Origin: Cristatella mucedo
Lineage: Eukaryota; Bryozoa; Phylactolaemata; Cristatellidae
Length of the DNA stretch: 64,000 nucleotides
Assembly: GCA_009760855.2 (NCBI GenBank)
Contig: WPIO01000019.1
Coordinates: forward strand, 5,001,501-5,065,500
Direction of reading: 5' to 3'
A program made the translations under genes and the position numbers. Shown here piece after piece: positions 15,756-54,500 of this stretch; position 1 is the stretch's first letter, and each line of letters starts with the position of its first letter. Under the pieces are notes generated by a model. The model saw only the letters and a list, made by a program, of their open reading frames with translations. It was not told the DNA's origin and made no database searches.

Positions 15756-16483
15756 TAATAATAATAATAATAAGGCACTAGATAAAGCGCCCTCAGAGAA
15801 CTCAATCTCTTTCTAGGCACTGTATATTTGCTGCAAAGAAAAACGCGATTGAATGGTGAGTAATATCATGCTCGATAAACAGCATGAATAACATGGTTAG
15901 GGGTGACATGCACAGGGTCAGCATGCAAATGTGGTTAGTGGCAGCATGCACAGTGTCAGCAAGCATAAGCACATAAGGGAGGAATCACAGGGACCCACTA
16001 AATGCTGTCCTAAATAGGTGTGTTTTTAGGTTCCTTTTAAATGTGGTCAAGTCAGGGGATGTTGTGATGCAGGTCGGGAGTGAGTTCCAGGCTGTGGGAG
16101 CATACGAACTAAATGCAAGGTCTCCAAAGGATTTAAGGTTTGTACGAGGTATTTCTAGACTGTTGGATTCCGAAAAGTGGGTGGTACGACTTGGCCTGGT
16201 GGGGGAGTAGATCTGAGAGATAGGCTGGAGCCAAAGAATGGAGTGACCTAAAAGTGAGCGACAAAACCATGAAGTCGATCCGTTGCTTGACCGGTAGCTA
16301 GTGCAGATCGGCGAGAAGTGGTGTGATGTGGCAACTGCGATGCTCACGACAGACAAGCCTAGCTGAGGAGTTTTGAACCAGCTGTAATCGCCTGATTGCA
16401 CATGCCCGTAGGCCAGCAAGCAGTGAGTTGCAGAAGTCAAGACGGGATGTCACAAATGCATGGACCAACTTAAACGTAGTATC
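15722..16483 (-). mobile_element. LINE-A copy 2, 5' truncated
   Basis: Read on the minus strand it begins at 16483 within the coding block preceding VHAFVTSRLDFCNSLL. It includes the SDILPHQA-to-WNSLPTC C-terminus, the CATTTGCATGCTGACCCTGTG 3' UTR, the stem-loop (about 15783-15820), and a long AAT/ATT tail at 15726-15772. The truncation is typical of incomplete reverse transcription. Confidence 0.92.
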
Positions 16484-17913
16484 CTTCCTTATTTTCGGCT
16501 GGCCTGCCCACCTGTCCGGCTAAAACTCAGTTCGAAATAATGGTCTTGAACCCTCTTTTCGGCAGTCGAGCTGGATGAGGTTGCTGATCGGTTGTTGAGC
16601 CAAGGTAGTAACTCCTTACCGTAGTGATCCGCCGAATGCAATTAAGCTCGTACCCTATTGTCCTGGCTAGCTGTTTAAGAAAAAAGCGATGCTTGCCCCA
16701 GGCCTTTGCAGTCTTCGCCACTGCCTCCAGCAGCCCCAAGAGTTTCGGGACTCGTTTCTGTTAGAATGAGGGAGATGGGCGATCGTTCACGTCAGCGATC
16801 GACTGCCACGGGGCAGGCAGAGCCAGAGTCAGGAGGATAATTCTGTGGATACCGCCGAATACGTTCGTATAGGGCTTGTGGTTCGCAGTTCAGGTTTGTG
16901 CGTATGGCAACCGCGAGCGTGGTCCTGGCGTAGGGATTTGGCACTGTGAAGTAGTATTAGGGCTACTCGCCTCGGCAGAGGAGGCGGAGGGAGAGATTGC
17001 TTTCGTTAAGCGAAACGACCCTCAGTTCAGCTGCCTTTCAGTAAGGTGGAAGTGGAATCCTATTTCGCCCGTCTGGAGTTAGGGTCATGTGAAGCGTAGA
17101 TCGGGGCATCTGCGTTTTCTGTTCAATCCGCAGCACGCCTGAACCGACGTCACTAATCATGCAACTTGTTGCCCCCCCCCCCCGTCAATGCGGGTCTAGC
17201 CCCAGAATAGACGCAGGTGACCTAAGTTGGGGGGGGGAGGTATTTCTCCCGTAAGAACGTTTGTCCCGGTGAGAGCTTGCGAGGATTGTGGCGATAAAAA
17301 CGAACTAGAACTGCAGCGACGTTGTGCGCCTGCCTGCGAATAAAATTCGGTAAAATCACCTATTGGTGATTAAATGACCCGATCGAGCACACGCCTACGA
17401 ACTCGTACCCCTCAAGGTAACGATAGGTAGGATCGCGCCTGCGATACTCTAGGGGGCGACCTACTTATTGCGCACGAGCGCTCCGAACCGCCATTAGGGA
17501 ATGGGCCACGCGCGTCCGCAGCGGCGAAGCCTGCCTACACGCGCACGTTTCGGGCTACACTAAGCCGGCTGCAGCTGCGTGCGGTCGTAAGCCAGGAACC
17601 CTAACTCCCGTCTGCAACGCATGTCTGTCTCCCCAAAGTCAACACAATCCGTAGGCTAGGTTTTTCTGGCACGCTCCGAAAGCTCTGTAGCACCTGCAGT
17701 TATCTCTCGTAACGCTAGTTCTACCGTCGCAACCATAGACACTAGTACTCCCGATGCTGCTACCCGTAGGACGTCCTTGATCCTTACCCAAGATTCCCTG
17801 TTCGATTTCCGGATTCGCCAATAAGCGCCGTCGGCGTGGGTGACTGCTCGGCTTTTTTAAAGTGGCTGCCACCGACCATTGTTAGTTCGTTGGTCGCTTG
17901 TAATTTACAGAAA
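16484..17913. promoter_or_regulatory. GC-richer upstream region of eIF3L, including probable promoter and 5' UTR
   Basis: From about 16750 the sequence becomes CpG-richer than the surrounding repeats, as expected near a housekeeping promoter. A C12 run (17172-17183) and a G9 run (17229-17237) face each other 45 nt apart. TTTACAG directly before the start codon could be a 3' splice site of a 5' UTR intron. No TATA box is evident. The exact transcription start cannot be fixed. Confidence 0.35.
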
Positions 17914-43258
<25,345 letters not shown>

Positions 43259-43286
43259 CTCGGAAAAGGTTGTACTGGATATTTGC

Positions 43287-43292
43287 AATAAA
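43287..43292 (+). terminator. Polyadenylation signal AATAAA of eIF3L
   Basis: It lies 29 nt after the TAA stop. The implied 3' UTR is very short, about 50 nt, which is plausible for a housekeeping gene. Confidence 0.7.
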
Positions 43293-44237
43293 GTGGTATT
43301 CCATTCTCGTCGCATTCTTCTCCAAAGCGGCAAAGTTGCGAATATTTGCTGAGTTCACTTTTTTCATTATTAAAAGCGATCGGTTACAATGACCTTGCCA
43401 TGGCCTAACCATGAAACACTTGGTAGTACAAAGGCAGTCAAACCGCATTTTAGGAATCAAGCCGTGGTCGGAAACTGGTGTCTACTCTAAGCATCGTATA
43501 GAAGGGTCGCTCTGCTAAGTGTAATAATCAGTATAGTCTTATTTAGGCTCTACTTGCATGATGGCATACTCTAAATACTTAAATACTTGCATAATGGCAA
43601 ACTGTAGAATGTGTTGACCACCAACAGCTCGCCTAACCGTAATAGCTCTGTAGATTATGATGCGATCTACTCAGTTTTTTAGTTGGGTCGCCCTTGAAGT
43701 CAAGGAACTACAGTTATTGCAATTGGTTTCATTCACTCTTGTTTATCAATGACTTGCAACTCGAGCAGACCTTGTATGCACTTTCAAACACGGGCGACTC
43801 AACCTGCAATAAAAGGATGCACTAACTCGATAGGTGAGCGTGGTATGTGGCCATGAAGATCAGCAAATAACAGCGTTGAATGAGATTAAGCCAAATTAAG
43901 AGGTTGAGATGTGATGTTTTATGCAGCTGACATAAAAGGAAATGATTGACGGAAATCTTTACTGACAATATACCAACCTGAAATAGGTTACTTAGGGCAG
44001 TGCCACCAGATTGTCGATTTCGATCTGGTTTTAGCTGCATGCTATACTTGGTGGGTATGCAATACCTGATAGCCACCGAAAACTATGCTAGAGATTATGA
44101 TTAAAATCTGGCGGACCAGCATAGTAACCTTCGGTTTCAAAACCGGTAGCTACGTAACAAAAATGCCCGGCAAAAGTATTTGCCTGTGCCAACCTGCATT
44201 TTGGCTTTTTGCTTTGTTGTGACCTGTTCGTTGGTGT
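43293..44237. other. Intergenic stretch downstream of eIF3L, nothing recognised
   Basis: The open frame at 44076-43822 (minus) has no recognised domain and no supporting splice context. Confidence 0.3.
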
Positions 44238-44366
44238 TGAGCTGGTTTAGCCCAGTGGTTAAGGTGCTCGCCCCCGACCAAGTTCTAGCTGAAGTCGTGG
44301 GCTTAAGCCCGTGGCATACGCGAAGCGCCTGAATAGAGGTTAAGTTCTCTTGAGGCGGTAAACAAG
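44238..44366 (+). mobile_element. SINE1 copy
   Basis: GAGCTGGTTTAGCCCAGTGG (A box), TTAAGGTGCTCGCC, GTGGGCTTAAGCCC (B box, one C to A-type change), GCGAAGCGCCTGAATAGAGG and TTAAGTTCTCTTGAGGCGG. The A/T tail is replaced by AACAAGAACATTTTTT. Confidence 0.9.
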
Positions 44367-45544
44367 AACATTTTTTTGTACTTAGCTGAGTGAAAGAACC
44401 TTATCAAAGAGCTTTTGTTTAAAAGGAATCATTGGTATCATAGTTAGAAAAAAGTAATGACTGACCGTGAAAGTAGTCTTCTGAAAAATTTAGGTCGACA
44501 GTTAGGCGTTCATTTAAAAGATGACGCCCAGAGTGAGAGCATCTTGTGATCGTGTTAGTGCTTTACCGGATAGAAGCTCTGATTCTGCAACGTCGATCTC
44601 AAGCAATGCTTTTATTTTCTACTTGAGCTTGGGTGGTTACGGTTACATAGGGAGCCCCCCTACTTCGGGATCACAATTTATTGTTAGTTTTGAGCAAATC
44701 CTACCCAGGCACCACTCCTTTTTGTGTGTGTGGGTTACCTAACACGTGGGGTTGTACATTTTTGAGCGAGATATATGGGCAGTAATCGCAGCACGAGATT
44801 TCCACTGCCTGTAGGAACCCGGTTAGCTTCAGAGTCAGTCACGTAACCGTACTGTGCCATAATGGGTCTAGGTTATACTCTTAAGAAGTAGCCTGTGCAA
44901 AAAGTAGTAAAATGTAGCTTGAAGGTCTGTTCTCTGAGTCGGGAAACACAACTTAGTACTACACAGGGTTATACAGCAAGACCTGCTTGCTCAGCTCTCT
45001 ATCTTAAGATTAACAAACTGGGTACTGGGTACTGCTAAGAAGAGTGCGAGTTACCCTAGTACCAGCCAATACGGCGTCGTTTGTTCTTACAACAGTGTCA
45101 GACTGTTCAACACGGTTGCCAGCATATGTTTATATTTATGTTAAATAAACACGTTTTTAGTTATAAATTTTAATTGGATTTTCTCCAATACCTAGACACT
45201 AAACTCAAAAGCTTTAACCAAAATTATAAATATAACCGTAAACCTCAAAACACAAACTAAACTCAAAATCCTAAACCCTAAGCTAAGTAGATAACTAAAA
45301 CGCATTTATTTAATGTAAATAAAACATACGCTGGTGATCATGTCAAGCAGCCTGCTAGGGGCAGGCTGTTCAACGTGATAGTTAGCATACATTTCATATC
45401 TGCTATGGGCGCACTGCCCGTAAATGATATGACATTATTTTATGAACAAATCACGACTCTGCATTAACTGGTAGTACCTCGTCAATAGTATCTGCATAGC
45501 AAAGCTACGTGTAAGTCGGTGGATTAGGGTAAGGGAATTGGACA
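44367..45544. other. Intergenic stretch, nothing recognised
   Basis: It is AT-rich toward 45100-45330, with a degenerate CTAAACCC-like patch. No gene or named repeat is evident. Confidence 0.3.
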
Positions 45545-46075
45545 AGCAGTTTATCGCTCACTTTTAGGTCACCATTCTTTGGCTCCAGCCTATCTCTCAG
45601 ATATACTCCCCCATCAGGCCAAGCATCGTACCATCCGCTTTTCGGAATCCAACAGTCTATATAACAGTCCAATACCTCACACAAACCTCAAATCCTTTGG
45701 AGACCGTGCATTTAGTTCATATGCTCCCAAAGCCTGGAACTCACTCCCGACTTGCATCACAATATCCCCTGACTTGACCACATTTAAAAAGAACCTAAAA
45801 ACACACCTATTTAGGACAGCATTTAGTGGGTCCCTGTGATTCCTCCCTTATGTGCTTATGCCTGCTGACACTGTGCATGCTGCCACTAACCACATTTGCA
45901 GGCTGACCCTGTGCATGTCACCCCTAACCATGTTATTCGTGTTGTTTATCAAGCATGATATTACTCACCATTCAACTGCGTTTCCCTTTGCAGCAAAGAA
46001 AGAGCGCCTAGAAAGAGATTGAGTTATCTGAAGGTGCTTATCAAGTGCATCGTCATTATTATTATTATTATCAAC
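45545..46075 (+). mobile_element. LINE-A copy 3, 3' part
   Basis: It starts in the block encoding HSLAPAYLSDILPHQAKHRT and runs through KAWNSLPTC, the full 3' UTR, the stem-loop region (about 46005-46037, 3' arm damaged) and an ATT tail at 46053-46070. Compared with other copies it has a 9-nt insertion (ATAACAGTC-like) near 45660. Confidence 0.92.
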
Positions 46076-48497
46076 TATCCCTGGCTCACTGCCATATCTT
46101 ACCCGGATAGTAATTATCTCAACCTTCGCAAGCCTGACAGTTATTTAGCAAGTTATTTACCCTCTAGCTTCCAATTGCCGAAGATAAAAATGTCTGCCTA
46201 ATGCCATTCAACGGAAAGGACGATCTGAACATGTGGGCGAAATCACGACACTTGGGTGATGAAACTACTAAGATACTGTCTCTTCTCACTGCAGCGGTTC
46301 TCGCGATTCTGCAATAGCACGAAGAACGAGTCCATTGCCGACTTCGGATGAAGCAGGTAGTGCTGCTTAGGAGCTACAGACAATTCTTCATGCAAACCCG
46401 TGCATTTTTGTCTCTTCCAGTGTCCTCGGTGTGGCGTTGGGTAGCAAATTATTTAAATAAAATCTGACTAACGCCTGCATACAAACATTGAATGCGTACT
46501 TTTTTCCAGGGCTTCGAAGATTTGTCAGTTATTAGTAAATTAAACATGTTCGGTGTGGCGCGTTTCGCTTCTTTCCAAAAGTCTACTAATCTACTTCTAG
46601 CTGATGGAGTTGTGGCTTTCTTGGGCATTCGGTATTTCCGTACTGTCGCTTGCTTGCTGTCGGAGCGTCAAATTGCTGGAGTAATCTCGCATTCCCGCTC
46701 CAATTGACCGAAACGGCTTTCCGGCCATGCGTTGGGCCGAATAGTATTTGTCACCGATCGGTTTGGCATAGAGTGTCACAGGCATAATCATTTTGAGATC
46801 ATCCGGCTCGAGAAGTCGCCAGAGTGTTTTGCAGCAGGCAGAGCTCCTCGTACGCTTGGCGTCGGCTGGAGGATTAATTGGTGGAGGGATCGTTGCTGTT
46901 TCCATTGGTCATGGGAGTGTTACATTCATCATTGACCCGTAGCTTTGCCTACACCAAGTGCCCCCAGGTCTACTTAGTTGATATACTGAGTTTTTGGCAG
47001 CCACTGACTCCTCGGCCCCTGTTGGTTTGTGCACTGGGCGAGCGGGGCGCTATTTAAGCTACCGCCACACCGGTTGCTATGCGGGAGCTTGTCGAAACGT
47101 AAGATACTGTATGCAGCTGCCAGCATTTAGAGGGGTGCAGCGGCTAATCCTTTTGAATGAGAATCACCTAATAAATCCACTCGGCTGACACGTTAGCGAT
47201 GACTCAAATAGCAAGCAGTCCTCTAGACACTTTTAATGACCGTGGACCAAGTGCGGCGAAACATATCGCTCCAGCACGGTTGTTTTTCCTGAACTGCGAT
47301 GCTGATGTTGGGTGTCAGGTTTGCCCCTTATTGATAACAATAGTTTTGTCGACGCCCCCCGAAGTTATCTGGTAGCTTCGGAATCGAGAGGCAAGGTAAG
47401 GGTGGTTAGCAACCCGCCGAGGTATCGGCATTAGGGAGCAGCACCCGAAGCACCTCGCAGCCTCCGTGTGGTTCTCAAAGTTCTTGTGTTTTGCAGTCGA
47501 CGCTCTCGAGCCTCACTGCTGGTACGTGCTTGTTTTGTAGGCGCTAAAAAGCTGACTTGCTTTCGGTAAAACTATGCCCGCACTATGCCCGCGTGACTGC
47601 TGCTACTTCCAAGGATGTCCAATGCAGGACGTTATCGGGGGAAATTGACGAACAAGTTAGATTACATCGAATCGGCGGCTGAATGGCAAATCTCAGCACA
47701 CATCGCCGAGCTAGCCATCCTAGGCGTAATTGGTGGTTGCCTTCGGAGTTACTCACCACAACTCAAGGGAGCAGTAAGTACGATCTGGTTCAAAACAAAA
47801 TACTGACCTTAAATAGTTGCGGTTTCAAAAGCCAATTCAGTTGAGACGTTTCGTTTGGTTTTTGCTCGACCGAGCGAAGAGAGCTCTCTTGTATCCCGTT
47901 GGAACTAGACGCCGCCTTAATGCGGAAGCGGAAGCAGAGCTACTTCGCCAGAAATCCTAACTCCAACGTTTCAAGAAATGCCATCGAAATTTTTCACGAC
48001 TGAACAACGGATAACTGTACTAACGGCGAAGAAAGAGGACGGAGAAAGAAACGCCGTGCGCGACCAGCCAAAGACCAGCCGGTTGTAGCGGCACTGTCAG
48101 AGGAAGCATCCCCAGCTCGCATGAAAATTACGTCGTTGGGCGGTCTGAAAGGTCCGATACGGGTTACGGTGGCGGCGAGCCGAAACATGAATCGGCTGAG
48201 GCAGCCTGTGTATTAACTCACGCAGATCACGAGCCCTCCCACAGCCTTCTAGACGTCGCTTACGATTTCGGCTCGGCAACTGATGCCGAGTCGGAGCTGC
48301 ACGGTGCGGCAAAAGGACGACTTGAAGTCGCTATTCCAGCACAGGGTGTGAGCGAGCGATGCCGGTCTGGCACGGCCGTCCGGCACCTCAATGGCTGAAC
48401 CGCAACTCGCCACTGCCAGAGGTGGATGAGCTGTAGTTTATTCCTGCGGGTGGCCTGTTTTATTTTGTGGCATAAATCTCCGCCCGTTTTTACCGAA
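46076..48497. other. Intergenic stretch with weak open frames, no gene supported
   Basis: The part from about 46480 to 48480 is GC-richer than the repeats around it. Frames such as 46201-46317, 46492-46707, 46905-46597 and 47615-47806 show no domain I can name. A retroelement gag remnant is conceivable but unsupported. Confidence 0.25.
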
Positions 48498-48606
48498 ATG
48501 CGTACCGAAAGCCGCTTAGGCTGTGAGTGCGCTATACAAAACTCTCATGCTTAACACCCACACGGTCTTTGACTTTGTTGAGTTACAGACGGAGATACAT
48601 TACATG
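48498..48606 (+). mobile_element. LINE-B 3' end fragment
   Basis: AATGCGTACCGAAAGCCGCT, TAGGCTGTGAGTGCGCTATA, CAAAACTCTCATGCTTAACA and GGAGATACATTACAT: about the last 108 nt of LINE-B, well preserved. Confidence 0.9.
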
Positions 48607-50256
48607 GGGCTTGAGAGCCACCGGCCGAAAAGATGCTGAGCCAAGCTTTTCACTGTGCGAGAATGGTTGAAGAATGCTGCTGGAATAGAACGTAGTTGCC
48701 GATGTCATACGGCCAGCCTGATAGCAGGACGCTTGTGATAGTGACGTCGATAGCTGAACCCCTGTAGTAGTTAAATAATCTAGGCAACAGCGAAGAACGG
48801 AAAGGGATGGCTTCCAGCTAAAGTAGAGTTCTTTGCTAGTTACGGAAGCATCGGGTACTGATTGGCTCCTGGCCTCATGCTCTTCTAGCGAGCTGCATTA
48901 AGCTTGCTAGAAAGGCTGACACCGAGCGTCCATTGGAACGAGGCGGTCAAGACAATTTTTCAAATGTCTCGCCTGCGTTTTAAGTCTACGTACAGTAAGC
49001 ATGATTCAGTGTCCTTATGATTCGCTGTCGTTTTTGCACCCGATCAACGACCGATGTACCTGGCTTGCTATGAATTGCGTATGCACTGAAAAGCTTGTGC
49101 CAGGCCTAAACGACATTGGAAGGGATACAGTATGACACCCGACAGAAGACCGTTTGTCAACCATGTGCACGCTTTGAATCCAGAGAGCCTTCAATTTTAA
49201 AGAGGAGAGAGTTTTGAGTTTTAGTAAGATATGTAAGCAGCCAGTTGTACAAGATCTTGCTTAAGCGCAAGCGGGCTATGCTCAATTTTGGCTTCTACCA
49301 TTCGAAGTGCCTGACTGCAGCTCCAGTACTCTGCAAACAGTGGATGCAAAGCAGGTGCCAAAGTGGCTCGTCGAGCGGCGTTTCCCAATAAGTTTAAACA
49401 GAAGCAGGCGTGAAACTGGAAATTATTCAGTATAAGCCGCTGACTGTTGAAAATTTGATCCGGCCTTCTATCTCACTTTTCGCTTAAGCTACCACCCTTA
49501 TGAACTGAGCAGCTCCCACAATGTGCAGAACAAAAAACGTGACCGCAGAAGGGCAAGCCTGTGAATTGAGGTCGGAGTCGACACAATAAAAAGCGGACTG
49601 CGTGAGGTTTTCTAGCTCCATTAAATTCATCAGTAAAATGTAAACGTTAATGTTGGGGTGGAGGCAAGACAGACTGAAACCGTGGTAGAAGTCGAGACTC
49701 GTCGACGTTGCATTAATGTCGCTATCGGTCAATATGGAACCATTGAAATGCAAGCGCCTTTGATTTTGAACGGTTACATCCTGGAGAGCAAAGCCTAAGC
49801 ATACGAGCGGTAGGCGTGCGTATACAATTATTTATAATCAAATGTATATAAAAAGCTAAAAGTACACGACCTACAAGGTGGTGTGACTCGGCTACTGCAG
49901 CAAAGGAAAGAAGCGAGCATTGTACTTCCTAACTTGTTCATTACATCTGTTGCTGCACTGGAATATGGCTTCGCTAAACGATTACAAGTTTTGTTGTTTT
50001 CTAAAATTAAGAGTTGAATAGCACGATCACCATATAAAGACAGAAAAAACTGCGGGGATTCAGTTTGAACCCCGAGAGATGGACTGTCCGTGAATAGATT
50101 CGTAAACGTTGCACCTACCCTCTAGCACACTCTATTACCGGCGCAGGCTCGATCAGACCATACAGCATCGACTAATGGTCCTTAGCTGAATTCGGCAAAG
50201 GGGAGTATACAGCAAGGTACTCGATATCCGTTGCTGCTGGAGCAGTTTCCAAAGTA
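48607..50256. other. Intergenic stretch, nothing recognised
   Basis: The minus frame 49753-49484 is open for 89 codons but has no recognised domain. No repeat match to other parts of the window was seen. Confidence 0.25.
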
Positions 50257-51050
50257 CAGTCAGCCCCCCCCCCGACTTACGAAAATTCGGAGTAACGAAT
50301 TCGGCCACGGTCATTTACAAAAAATCAAAATCTAGCGAAGAAAACTTTCAATCAGCGAGCGGTCAGTAGATTTGACGCCACAAATAATGAGGAAACGATG
50401 CCTAACCATTGTGGGTACTGAGGGCTCTCTGTCACGAAAGTTTAACATACAAAATGGGCGAGGCATTCTCCTCTAGCGCTCATGGAATACGAATGCTAGA
50501 AAAAATGACTGCAACTTCGAACGATACGTTAAACTTGAAAGTCAAGTAACCGATTCTCTTGCCTGTTATTCCAAGAAAGGAAAAACAAACAAGACAGTCA
50601 AAGCTCGATTCTAATTTCATCAAAATAGAAACGAGTAAACCTCAACCATCCACTAGCAAAGCAGCTGATTAACCTCAACCATTTGCCTGTCACAAGGTTT
50701 TAGAGGAAGAGGGAATTGATGATTCTCCAGCAATAAACGTCCAACTCCGCCACACCCTCCTCCCAAAAGTACTCAATGTACAGTACTACAACTTCCAGCT
50801 TCTTCATGCCCATAAGCAATCCACGTTATGGTATGTAGACATAATCATATTTACTTAATCTTATTTATTTCTTATTTACTATGTGTTTGTAAAAATAAAT
50901 CAATTCGTTTGCCTCTTTCGTTAATCTCTGTCTTCGTCAGAACGTATAACGTAGGAAGTATCCTTCATCATTCTCGACACGAAAATTCGACTTACGACAG
51001 TTTTTAGATCCCTATCCAGTTCGTAAGTCGGGGGGGGGGAGGGCTTACTG
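50257..51050. mobile_element. Non-autonomous Tigger/pogo-like DNA transposon
   Basis: The termini are inverted: CAGTCAGCCCCCCCCCC...GACTTACGAA on the left, and TTCGTAAGTCGGGGGGGGGG...GGGCTTACTG on the right. Both ends abut TA, the target duplication of the Tc1/mariner superfamily. CAGT(C/A)AGCCC with a GACTTACGAA subterminal motif resembles Tigger/pogo ends. The 794-bp interior has no long transposase frame. Confidence 0.85.
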
Positions 51051-51075
51051 TATACTAAAAACAAAACAGACATTA

Positions 51076-51263
51076 ACCTTGAGGTAAGGTGCTTGCACTT
51101 ACCGACTCAGGCCACGGGTTTGAGTCTGAAGTCCTAGAACAATCCTTTGAGTTCTGGAACAATCCTTTATTGACTGCTGCAAGCAGCGTGATAGCTACAA
51201 AGGCTATTTTGCCGATATACAAATCAGGCTGTAATAAGCTAACTTGTACTTGCTTACTTTATT
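51076..51263 (+). mobile_element. SINE2 copy with an internal duplication
   Basis: CTTGAGGTAAGGTGCTTGCA, ACGGGTTTGAGTC (B box), GATAGCTACAAAGGCTATTT, TGCCGATATACAAATCAGGC and TTTATTT. The middle has a duplicated TAGAACAATCCTTTGAGTTC / TGGAACAATCCTTTATTG segment. It lies about 260 nt beyond the DHRS7B stop, probably in or near that gene's 3' UTR. Confidence 0.8.
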
Positions 51264-51523
51264 TCATATATCTAGCTGCCGCTTGATGCCAGCAATGACA
51301 CTGCGCATTTGGCATACGATTGTGCCAGTTCGTAGGTACCTGGGATCATGGCAGCAGACTCACATGATAGCAGACTCATGTACAAACAGGCACAAAGTCC
51401 TGTCCCGCCAGCAGCTAGAGGCCGATTCATCAACAAACATCGCCGATCAGAATCTCGTTCTGGGTAAGAGGTAGTAGCCGCACGAGCTGATGTAGACTGC
51501 AGAGCACGTGCAATGGGCTGAAG

Positions 51524-54500
51524 CTACATGTTGCTCTGGTTCATACGGCTCATTATCGTAGCATGAAGGCGTGGTGCCAAGACACGCAAGTAGACCGCCA
51601 GGCGGTGGTGCAGAGGCCCGAGGGCCAGTTCGGTCTTTCCCTGCCTCAGAGCGGTGACAGTCTCATTGGCGACATATTCGCTAGCCATACCTTTAATTTT
51701 AAGCTGGTCATCAGCTCCTAAAACAGTAGCCACAAGTTAAAAGCAGCATTGGCTGCTTATGGGCAGCTTTGCTGAGCCCTGCGCAGCCGTGCTCAGGGCT
51801 CAGCAAAATCAATTGCTATGAGTTCGTGGAACGTGTGCACCCCCCCCCCCGTGGAAAACCTCAATTCAGCACGGCAAGTGTCGTATTAAGTACAGTCCAG
51901 CAAATGCAACGCGAACTCGTGAGGCCAACCTGCAGTGGTGCCATCCTTTAGCAGACGGTGAGCAAAGAAATTTGTGTCTACGTAGCTCGGACTGACCACG
52001 AGCACGTGAATGTTCTGTCCAGTAGTCTCTGCTCTCAGCGAGTCGCAGTAGGCTTGCAAAGCATGCTTTGAAGCACCGTCTGCAAAAGGCAGTAGCGGTC
52101 GAATGAGGCATTCTTAACACCAGTCCACACTATGTGGAAACCCCAGAACAAGACAGATAACCACTCCAGTCCATGCTGGATGACAACTCCAGTCCACGAC
52201 AGATGATTATTGCTCTCGCCCTAGACGGGGAGCAACTCCCTCATAATTTAAAAAACCATGAACGCTATCTAGTGGCACCAAATGCGACAACTATGAGAGA
52301 GGGGAAAGACGAAAAAACAGATGCATTTCGGACCAAGGCAAAATACCAATGGGCTTGTTTCCGAGGCTACGAGTATGGCAACTTTGAAGAGCTTGTTGAC
52401 TGGTCCAAAAAACCAGTATAGGCCTAGATCTATAGTATCAGCTAAGAAGCAGATCCAAGCAAACTGCACAAACAATCAAGTACATACCAATTAAGAAATA
52501 AGGGGTCCGAAGGCAATCGTTCTGCTACTTGGCATAAGGTGGAAGGGCAATGTGCATAATAATAATAATAATAATAATGTACTTGATAAAGCGCCCTCAG
52601 AGAACTCAATCTCTTTCTAGGTGCTTTACATTTGCTGCAAAGGGAATAACGATCACAATAGTAATTAATAATCATTCACAGTAATAATAGTAATCATAAA
52701 TCCTTTACATGATGATACGGTGCTTCTACAAAATGCTAGGGTATCCCCGGGATATAGTAATGCTTGTTAAAAGGGACTTTATTAGCTGACATCACGACAT
52801 TTGGTAATTAAAGCTGGATGCCCTAGCTACTCAACCATATCAGGACGTAAGGGAGGTTGTGCACATGTTATTGCAACTAACAGTAAAAATGTTAGGCTGA
52901 TTTAACAGCCTCATTTATATAGCAGCAGAAAAGCCTTAACGGCTATCACAACCGATAGCAGTGGGCAGTAAAGGACTGGCTACTGCAGGACTCAAACCTT
53001 CGACCAGAGTCGTGAAGAGCGAGTACATTATCTCTGGGCTAAGACTTATATTACAAGTGTTAAGATAGATACAGGTAGCGATGGCATGCCGAAACCAGAA
53101 GCTAGAGGCAATATATTCTGATTTGCACAATGTAAGCAAGCCGGTGATGTTGAACTTGTAATACCAATGAGAGCCCATTGGCTCATGTAGGCATCACAAG
53201 TGCTGCACTGCAATGGTTTATGTCTTATCTCAGAGACTAGATATCAATGGCCGCTGGTTATCCAGTGAGCCCTAAAATCATGCGGCATCCTCAGGGTTAG
53301 GTCCAATTCATTGACAATTTATACTCTCCCTCTTTTCACTGTAATTGCCAAGGACAACATCGGCTTTCACTTTTCTGCAGATGACACACAGCTTTACCTG
53401 TACTTCAATCTCTTCTTGCCTTCCAATATCTCAAACTCTCTCAACTACCCTGCAGCTTGTATTGGTGACATTTGCACTTGGATGACAGCACACTTTCTCA
53501 AACTGAATGACGATAAACCAATTAATAGCTATGGGCAAAGCTAGTTTCACTCAGCAACCTAACTGCATAATCCTCAATAAATGGGTCCGACCAGTATATC
53601 TCCGGTAGCTTCTGCAAGCCGGGGTGTCCTGCTCCAAAATGACCTTTCACTAGATAACCACCTAACCTCCACGGTCAAATCTGCCTTACGCCTCTGTGTG
53701 TATACATGCTGAAATTGTACACACTGTCATTGATCAATCGCCATGCTTCCTTTCTAGCATCTGCAAAGTACTTTATTGTTATCGGCATTATTACTATTTT
53801 ACTAGAACTGATGCCAAAATTCACGAGCGCAGTGCTGTCTAGAGCAAGCACCGAACAGCACAGTACACATTGCCCTTGTAAGCACAGCAGCCTCGCCACA
53901 TGCACGCACACACAGGTACATGAAATCCTCTTCTAACAGGCCTTCATGCTGGTGTACATTACAATAGAGCAAGTGGCATGGCGTGTTGCTCACTTCGTAT
54001 TGGGTAAAAAGCATTAATCTGGTGCCCAAATGAGCTTGCTGAGGTGGTACAACAGAGATGATGGCAACTAGTGAGGCACCCCCACCACTGCTTACTGGCC
54101 TACCAGCATGTGCGATCAGGCGATTACAGCTGGTGCAAAACTCCGCAGCTAGGCTTGTCTGTCATGAGCGTCACAGTTGCCACATTACTCCACTTCTCGC
54201 CGACCTGCACTGGCTACCAGTCAAGCAACGGATCGACTTCAAGGTTATGTCGCTCACTTTTAGGTCCCTTCATTCTATGGCTCCAGCCTATCTCTCAGAT
54301 ATATTACCCCATCAGGCCAAGCATCGTACCACCCACTTTTCGGAATCCAACAGACTACAAATACCTCGTGCAAACCTTAAATCCTTTGGAGACCGTGCAT
54401 TTAGTTCGTATGCTCCCACAGCCTGGAACTCTCTCCCGACCTGTGTCAGAACATCCCCTGACCTGACCACATTTAAAAAGAACTTAAAAACACACCTATT

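Noticed and set aside
43822-44076. Minus-strand 84-codon open frame downstream of eIF3L
   Set aside because: No recognisable domain, no splice context, and AT-rich composition typical of chance frames.
45241-45300. CTAAACCC-like patch as an interstitial telomere repeat
   Set aside because: Units are irregular and few; it looks like A/C-rich low-complexity sequence.
46201-46317. PFNGKDDLNMWAKS-like frame as retrotransposon gag
   Set aside because: The likeness to gag N-termini is too short. No zinc knuckle, protease or RT follows.
52173-52421. Plus-strand 82-codon frame inside the DHRS7B intron that looks protein-like
   Set aside because: No family recognised, no splice sites at its borders, and nothing else on that strand supports a gene.
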